5,597 bases of DNA from positions 1 to 5,597 of the forward strand of contig JAKLHH010000588.1 of NCBI GenBank assembly GCA_022710245.1, in the 5' to 3' direction. The position numbers and the translations under genes were made by a program. Shown here one piece after another: positions 1 to 3,419 of the stretch (position 1 is its first letter; each line of letters opens with the position of its first letter). Under the pieces are notes generated by a model. It saw only the letters and a list, made by a program, of their open reading frames with translations, did not search any database and was not told where the DNA came from. The stretch comes from Myxococcota bacterium. GTDB lineage: Bacteria; Myxococcota; Polyangia; GCA-2747355; JAKLHH01.

Positions 1-682
1 CGTCCATGCAGTTCTGGCCGTCGCCCGTGCACTGCCCCGGCGAGACGCAGGTGCAGGTGGCGGGGTCGAGGGCGGTGTTGCAGTTGGGGCCGCCGTCGGT
101 GGCGAGGAGGATGTACTTCGGGTGGCCGTTCGGCGCCAGCTTCGTCTGCAGATAGGTCTTCGCCGCGGTGAGCGTCGCCGCGGTGGGCGTGCCTCCGCAG
201 GGAGCCATCGGCTGCAGCGCGGTCTTGATGGCGCCCGCGGTGCCGGCGGCGATGCCGACCGCGGGGTCCGGGGGCGCATAGCACATGGTGATGATGATGA
301 ACGGGTTGCAGGCGACCAGGCCGACGCTGTTCGGGAAGGTAAAGAGCCCGAACCAGATGGCGCTGTCCATCGCGGAGGTGATGTCGTAGATGGCGTTGCG
401 GGTGGTGTCCCAGAGCGGCGGCTTGCCCTCGTTCATGCTGTTCGAGCGGTCGAGCACGATCAGCATATCGGGGATGGTCCGCGCGATGTTGAACTCGGCT
501 TCGCCGCAGCTGCGGCCATCGAGCTTGGCGTCGCTGTGGAAATAGAGATCGCCGTTGGTCCACGGGCTCGCCTCCGAGGCCGGGCCGACGCTGGCCTCGG
601 CGGGGGTCTGCCACAGGTTCTTGTCGGTGCACGCGGCGAGCAGGAGCGGGAGCGCGAGGACGAGGGGGCGAGCGCGGGTCAT
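1..682 (-). CDS. VWA-domain lipoprotein, N-terminal part (runs off left edge)
   Basis: The 227 visible residues begin with a lipoprotein signal peptide ending in a canonical lipobox (LLAAC, lipidated Cys18), so the protein should be anchored in the envelope, probably the outer membrane. A von Willebrand factor A domain starts near residue 70. It has the metal-binding MIDAS motif D78-R-S-N-S82 after a hydrophobic strand (MLIVLD), the conserved Thr in CGGTPT (T165), and the TDG strand end at 195-197. A Cys-rich stretch (C201, C210, C212, C218, C225) then begins, as is common in myxobacterial VWA proteins, where Cys-rich inserts probably form disulfides. VWA domains mediate metal-dependent binding of protein partners; the ligand here is unknown. 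The start is set by GGAGG 8 nt upstream. It is transcribed divergently from the next gene. The frame has no stop before base 1, so the C-terminus is missing. The family call is firm; the role is not. Confidence 0.9.
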   Translation of the reverse strand, partial: MTRARPLVLALPLLLAACTDKNLWQTPAEASVGPASEASPWTNGDLYFHSDAKLDGRSCGEAEFNIARTIPDMLIVLDRSNSMNEGKPPLWDTTRNAIYDITSAMDSAIWFGLFTFPNSVGLVACNPFIIITMCYAPPDPAVGIAAGTAGAIKTALQPMAPCGGTPTAATLTAAKTYLQTKLAPNGHPKYILLATDGGPNCNTALDPATCTCVSPGQCTGDGQNCMD

Positions 683-690
683 GAACGGCA

Positions 691-695
691 CCTCC
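691..695 (-). promoter_or_regulatory. Shine-Dalgarno site of the VWA lipoprotein gene
   Basis: On the minus strand this reads GGAGG, 8 nt before the ATG at 682-680. It fixes the start that gives a full lipoprotein signal peptide. Confidence 0.8.
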
Positions 696-917
696 AGAAA
701 GCCTGCTTGCACGCTAGCACCCGGCGCCCCCGGCAGCGAGGCGCGCCCGCCGCGAAAGGTGCAGCATTGCTCAGTACTTGGCGCTTTTGTCGCGGGAGCG
801 GGGCAGTGGATCTCGTCCGGGCTACGAGGCGCGGTGTCGGGCTCCAGGCCTCCCTGCGGTCCGGCTCCTCAGGCCGTGCGAGGTCCGGCGCCAGGGCCCG
901 CGCGGGTCTCCCGAGTC

Positions 918-932
918 CGGAGCCTGGCTCCG
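918..932. promoter_or_regulatory. 15-nt perfect palindrome, possible operator
   Basis: CGGAGCC and GGCTCCG flank a single central T, forming a 7-bp perfect dyad. It sits about 83 nt upstream of the likely start at 1015, within the divergent spacer, where a transcription factor site would be expected. The flanking bases do not extend the symmetry. In DNA this GC-rich some palindromes arise by chance, so a regulatory role is an inference. Confidence 0.3.
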
Positions 933-1014
933 ATTCCCGGAGCGGTCTGGCTGGCCGCGCAGCCGGATCCCTGCGATGCACCACGCCCCGAGCACGGCAC
1001 GGCTGGTGCACCTC

Positions 1015-1905
1015 ATGGGGCTGATGACGTATACCCATCGCCGTCTGCAGGTCACGCTCGGGATCGTTGGCCTCCTGCTCGTGTGCCGCGGGGCCTGGGC
1101 CCAGCGCCTCGAGAGCTACCTCTCGCCGGACGCCCGCCGCTGCATCCAGGCGAGCGGTTGCCAGGGCGAGGTCTGCAAGGCGCTCGGGCGCCTGGAGAAG
1201 AGCGAGATCCCGCAAGCGACCCTGCGCGAGCTGCTGCAGAGCGACAAGGCGGCCCCCTACCTGCCGGGAGCGCTCGGTCGGATGGCCGACCTGAGCGGCG
1301 TCGGCGGGCTCGCCGACCTCGCTCACCGCTTCGCCTCGAACGGGCAGGGCGGCGCCTACGAGATCGCCGTCGCGCACGCGCACAAGGGCCTGGTGCAGTC
1401 GGTGAGCTCCTTCATCAATGGTAACGAGACCGACGGGCGGCTCCGCTCGGGCACCATCATCGAGTCGAAGTCCGCCGAGCCGCGCCGTCCCGACCACCTG
1501 ATCGAGCAGCTCCGCAAGCGCGCCGAGGGTGGCCAGCGGGTCCTGCTGGCGGTCAACTACATGCCGAACGCGGAGCTGATGGGCAAGCTCAGGCAGCTGA
1601 GCGGCGAGCTCGGCGGCCGTCTCGGGGTGAACCTGATCCCGCTCTCGGGGAGCTCCTTCCAGATCCTCATCCCCGGCGACGGCGTCGAGCGGCCCACGTG
1701 CCGCACGCCGTCCCTGGACGTGAGCGCGACCCTGGCGGCCCAGAGCAGGTCGCTGCCTGTCTGGCTCGGTCGCCACGGGCTGGCGCCAGGGCCCAACCCG
1801 TACAGGAGCAGCCTGGCCAGCTCCGCGGCAGGGGGGGCCCTGCAGCAGGCGTTCGCCCCGCGCCGCGCGCTAAAGCTTGCCAAGCCGCACCCGCGCTGCG
1901 AATAA
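1015..1905 (+). CDS. Exported protein of unknown function with a PD-(D/E)XK-like core
   Basis: No family is recognised with confidence. The 296-residue product starts with a Sec signal peptide: basic H8-R9-R10, a hydrophobic core at about 13-23, and an AWA|Q site after residue 29. The mature N-terminus has a Cys cluster (C43, C49, C54) and helix-like segments. The centre shows a restriction-endonuclease-like order: a helix with E116 (GGAYEIAVA), D140, then the strand motif IIESK (E150-x-K152), then a helix with Q165 and a hydrophobic strand (RVLLAV, 175-180). This matches the E...D-x9-ExK...Q pattern of PD-(D/E)XK nucleases and toxin nuclease domains, but is read by eye only. The tail after about 225 is Ala/Arg/Ser-rich with no recognisable domain. 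The start is uncertain: ATG 1015 follows a weak GGTG, ATG 1024 also keeps the signal peptide, and ATG 976 and TTG 778 would bury it. Only 46 nt separate it from the next gene, suggesting one transcript. The CDS is likely; the fold is tentative. Confidence 0.75.
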   Translation: MGLMTYTHRRLQVTLGIVGLLLVCRGAWAQRLESYLSPDARRCIQASGCQGEVCKALGRLEKSEIPQATLRELLQSDKAAPYLPGALGRMADLSGVGGLADLAHRFASNGQGGAYEIAVAHAHKGLVQSVSSFINGNETDGRLRSGTIIESKSAEPRRPDHLIEQLRKRAEGGQRVLLAVNYMPNAELMGKLRQLSGELGGRLGVNLIPLSGSSFQILIPGDGVERPTCRTPSLDVSATLAAQSRSLPVWLGRHGLAPGPNPYRSSLASSAAGGALQQAFAPRRALKLAKPHPRCE

Positions 1906-1940
1906 TGGCCTCGCAGATGTAAGCTGACCCCCTACTTCGC

Positions 1941-1947
1941 GGAGGTG
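1941..1947 (+). promoter_or_regulatory. Shine-Dalgarno site of the thioredoxin-like lipoprotein gene
   Basis: GGAGGTG ends 4 nt before the ATG at 1952, with the GGAGG core 6 nt away. It supports this start over other in-frame options and gives an N-terminus that is a complete lipoprotein signal peptide. Confidence 0.8.
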
Positions 1948-1951
1948 CCCG

Positions 1952-3232
1952 ATGACGCGCCACCCCTGGCTGCTGAGCTGCTTGCTGGTCGCCGGCTGCG
2001 CCACGGTCGGGGCACCGTTCCGCGGCGGCAGCCACGAGCTGCGAGGTGCGCTGCTCCTCTCGGACGGGACGCCGGTCGCCCGCGCGCCGCTGGTGCTGAG
2101 CTGCGGGACGCTCAGCCGGCGCGTCAGCACTGACGAGCGGGGAGGCTTCGTCGTCAGCGGCCTGCCGGCCGGGAGCTGCCGCGTCAGCTCGCCAGGGGCC
2201 GGGCTCGAGGAGACGGTCAGCGTCGGCAGCAACCTCCTGCGCGGCGAGCTGAGGCTGCGCCTGCCGCCGGTCCACCGCGTCGCGCTGGAGTGGAGTGTGG
2301 GCGGCAAGAGCGGGAGCGCGCTCCTCGACGAGACGCTGCCGCACCCGCTGGAGCTCGCGGGGCACCGGGTGGCGCTCGCCGAGCGGGCGCTCCTCTGTGA
2401 CGGCCGCCGGCTCGCCGCGGCCAGCGCGCTCGCTGGCCAGCGCTTCCAGGTGGAGGGCCTGACGCTCAAGGTCACCGCCGTGGAGGCGCGGCCGTACCTG
2501 CCCCTCGCGCTGCGTCCCGCGGCGCGCCCCGGCGCGCTCACCGGGGTGCCGCTCCTCGCGCCCGACGGTCAGCTCGCGCAGCTCGGGCTCGGCCCCCGCA
2601 ACCTGCTCCTCATCGGCTCCTGCGATCACCTGCGGGCCGACCTCCTCGATCAGCTCGAGGGGCTCGCCGCGGCCTTCGGCCCCGCCGGGCTGCGCGTCGC
2701 GGCGATCCTCAGCGAGCCCTGCGCGAGGCCGCCGGCGCGGGCCGACCTGCCGGTGCTCCTCGGCGGCCCCGAGGCGCGCTGGGCGGTGGGCGCGAGGCCG
2801 GGCGAGCTGCTGGTCCTCGACGGCGAGGGGCGCCGGCTGCTGCGCCGCCCGGCTCGGCAGCTGGGCGCCGTCGACGACGCGCGCGGCTTCCTGGAGCGGA
2901 GCTGGCCGCCGGCGACGGCGGCGATCCGCGTCTCGGTGGCTCCCGCGCCGTCGGTGGTCGAGGCCGAGGCCGATCGTCTGCTGGCGCAGGCCGAGGCCAG
3001 GAGCAAGGCGGGCAAGCACATGGAGGCGCACGCGCTCCTCGACCAGGTGCTCAAGCTCGCCCCCGACCTCGCCGAGGCGCGCAAGCAGCGCGCGCTCACC
3101 AAGGCGCGGCTGGGTGACCTCTCCGGCGCGATGAACGAGGTCTCCTGGTGGCGCACGTCGTTCGGGGCGGAGTCGGCGGACGACCTGCTCGACGAGGTGC
3201 AGCGCTGCGCGAAGGTCTCGACGCTGCACTAG
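1952..3232 (+). CDS. Lipoprotein with regulatory-like beta domain, degenerate thioredoxin fold and TPR-like tail
   Basis: The 426-residue product has a lipoprotein signal peptide with lipobox LVAGC (Cys16), placing it in the envelope. Residues about 29-82 resemble a carboxypeptidase-regulatory-like/Ig-like beta domain (DGTPVARAPLVLSC, then DERGGFVVSGLPAGSCRV). Residues about 195-320 look like a TlpA/AhpC-type thioredoxin fold: a strand NLLLIGSC, a helix, a second strand LRVAAIL, a cis-Pro-like position in ARPGELLVLDGEGRRL (281-295), and a final helix. Only one cysteine, C224, is kept at the active-site position; the second position of CxxC is Leu227, so ordinary disulfide exchange is unlikely. 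Residues about 335-397 form a TPR-like helical pair (AEADRLLAQAEA, AHALLDQVLKLAPDLAEA), suggesting protein binding. It probably shares a transcript with the exported protein gene ending at 1905. A scaffold or binding role is inferred; the substrate is unknown. Confidence 0.85.
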   Translation: MTRHPWLLSCLLVAGCATVGAPFRGGSHELRGALLLSDGTPVARAPLVLSCGTLSRRVSTDERGGFVVSGLPAGSCRVSSPGAGLEETVSVGSNLLRGELRLRLPPVHRVALEWSVGGKSGSALLDETLPHPLELAGHRVALAERALLCDGRRLAAASALAGQRFQVEGLTLKVTAVEARPYLPLALRPAARPGALTGVPLLAPDGQLAQLGLGPRNLLLIGSCDHLRADLLDQLEGLAAAFGPAGLRVAAILSEPCARPPARADLPVLLGGPEARWAVGARPGELLVLDGEGRRLLRRPARQLGAVDDARGFLERSWPPATAAIRVSVAPAPSVVEAEADRLLAQAEARSKAGKHMEAHALLDQVLKLAPDLAEARKQRALTKARLGDLSGAMNEVSWWRTSFGAESADDLLDEVQRCAKVSTLH

Positions 3233-3257
3233 CGTCGGCGCGCTGCGCGAAGTCTCG
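3202..3257 (+). repeat. Short direct repeat across the end of the thioredoxin-like gene
   Basis: GCGCTGCGCGAAGGTCTCG at 3202-3220 recurs at 3240-3257 with one G missing. The first copy is coding, the second lies just past the stop at 3230-3232. The pattern suggests a local duplication of the gene's 3' end followed by decay. It is short, so chance similarity in GC-rich DNA is possible. Confidence 0.5.
3219..3237 (+). terminator. Hairpin over the stop codon, weak terminator candidate
   Basis: CGACGCT (3219-3225) and AGCGTCG (3231-3237) can pair perfectly in a 7-bp stem with loop GCACT. The stem contains most of the TAG stop codon. There is no T-tract downstream, so it is not a standard intrinsic terminator. 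It may stabilise the 3' end or act with the C-rich stretch that follows. Confidence 0.3.
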
Positions 3258-3260
3258 TCC

Positions 3261-3340
3261 AGAGCGCACAACCCCGACACCCGGCCCGTCCAGGCCCGTC
3301 CAGACCGACCCACAACCCGACACCCCGCCCGAACAAACCC
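3261..3340 (+). terminator. C-rich, G-poor tract, possible Rho utilisation site
   Basis: In these 80 nt I count 42 C, 15 G, 21 A and only 2 T. Such a C>G, largely unpaired RNA stretch just after a stop codon is the kind of sequence to which Rho binds. It would separate transcription of the thioredoxin-like gene from the protease gene. It also contains a perfect 10-nt tandem repeat (3283-3302) and a 20-nt near-repeat (3268-3288 and 3312-3331), so it may be expanded repeat-derived sequence instead. No promoter for the protease gene is visible in it. Confidence 0.3.
3283..3302 (+). repeat. Perfect 10-nt tandem repeat
   Basis: GGCCCGTCCA occurs twice head to tail inside the C-rich spacer. It is likely a small slippage duplication. 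Confidence 0.7.
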
Positions 3341-3370
3341 TGCGACAGCCGCTCTCCTCGAGGCTCGACC

Positions 3371-3395
3371 CGTCGGGCGCCAGGCGCGCCCGATG
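3371..3395 (+). promoter_or_regulatory. Strong hairpin just upstream of the protease ribosome binding site
   Basis: CGTCGGGCGC (3371-3380) can pair with GCGCCCGATG (3386-3395): ten pairs including one G-U, closing a 5-nt loop (CAGGC). It ends 11 nt before the AAGGAG site, so it lies in the 5' leader of the protease mRNA. It has no T-tract and lies on the promoter side of the gene. It could be an mRNA leader structure, or the end of an upstream transcript. An in-frame ATG at 3393 falls inside its right arm. Confidence 0.4.
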
Positions 3396-3406
3396 AGCCA
3401 CGACTC

Positions 3407-3412
3407 AAGGAG
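3407..3412 (+). promoter_or_regulatory. Shine-Dalgarno site that decides the protease start
   Basis: AAGGAG lies 7 nt before ATG 3420. An in-frame ATG at 3393, nine codons earlier, has no such site and sits inside a hairpin, so 3420 is preferred. Confidence 0.8.
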
Positions 3413-3419
3413 AGCGACC

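Larger units (their letters stand above)
683..1014. other. Divergent intergenic spacer, probably holding two promoters
   Basis: These 332 nt separate the minus-strand VWA gene from the plus-strand gene at 1015. Open frames cross it on both strands, but their Arg/Pro/Ser-rich, low-complexity translations look like GC-rich noise. The frame of the downstream gene extends back to a TTG at 778, but the signal peptide begins near 1015-1024, so the upstream part is treated as non-coding. The stretch about 754-790 is poorer in GC than its surroundings and is the likeliest place for a promoter, though no convincing -35/-10 pair was found on either strand. A perfect palindrome lies at 918-932. No tRNA, small RNA or mobile-element signature was seen. 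Confidence 0.6.

Noticed and set aside
711..719. An extended -10-like sequence on the minus strand (TGCTAGCGT) ahead of the VWA gene
   Set aside because: It fits TGnTAnnnT, but no acceptable -35 box lies at the right distance, so it was not listed as a promoter.
779..793. A sigma-54-like GG-N10-GC element
   Set aside because: TGGC fits the -24 box, but the -12 box reads TCGC instead of TTGC, the gene start is over 200 nt away, and such dinucleotide spacing is frequent by chance in GC-rich DNA.
778..1014. Extended N-terminus of the exported protein from a TTG at 778
   Set aside because: The added 79 residues are Arg/Pro/Gly-rich and would place the signal peptide in mid-protein, where it would not work as a normal export signal.
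679..1776. A 365-codon minus-strand frame opposite the exported protein
   Set aside because: It overlaps the VWA gene start and the plus-strand signal peptide gene, and its translation shows no membrane, signal or domain pattern.
3393..3395. Alternative in-frame start for the protease
   Set aside because: It lacks a Shine-Dalgarno site and is in a hairpin arm, whereas ATG 3420 has AAGGAG at proper spacing.
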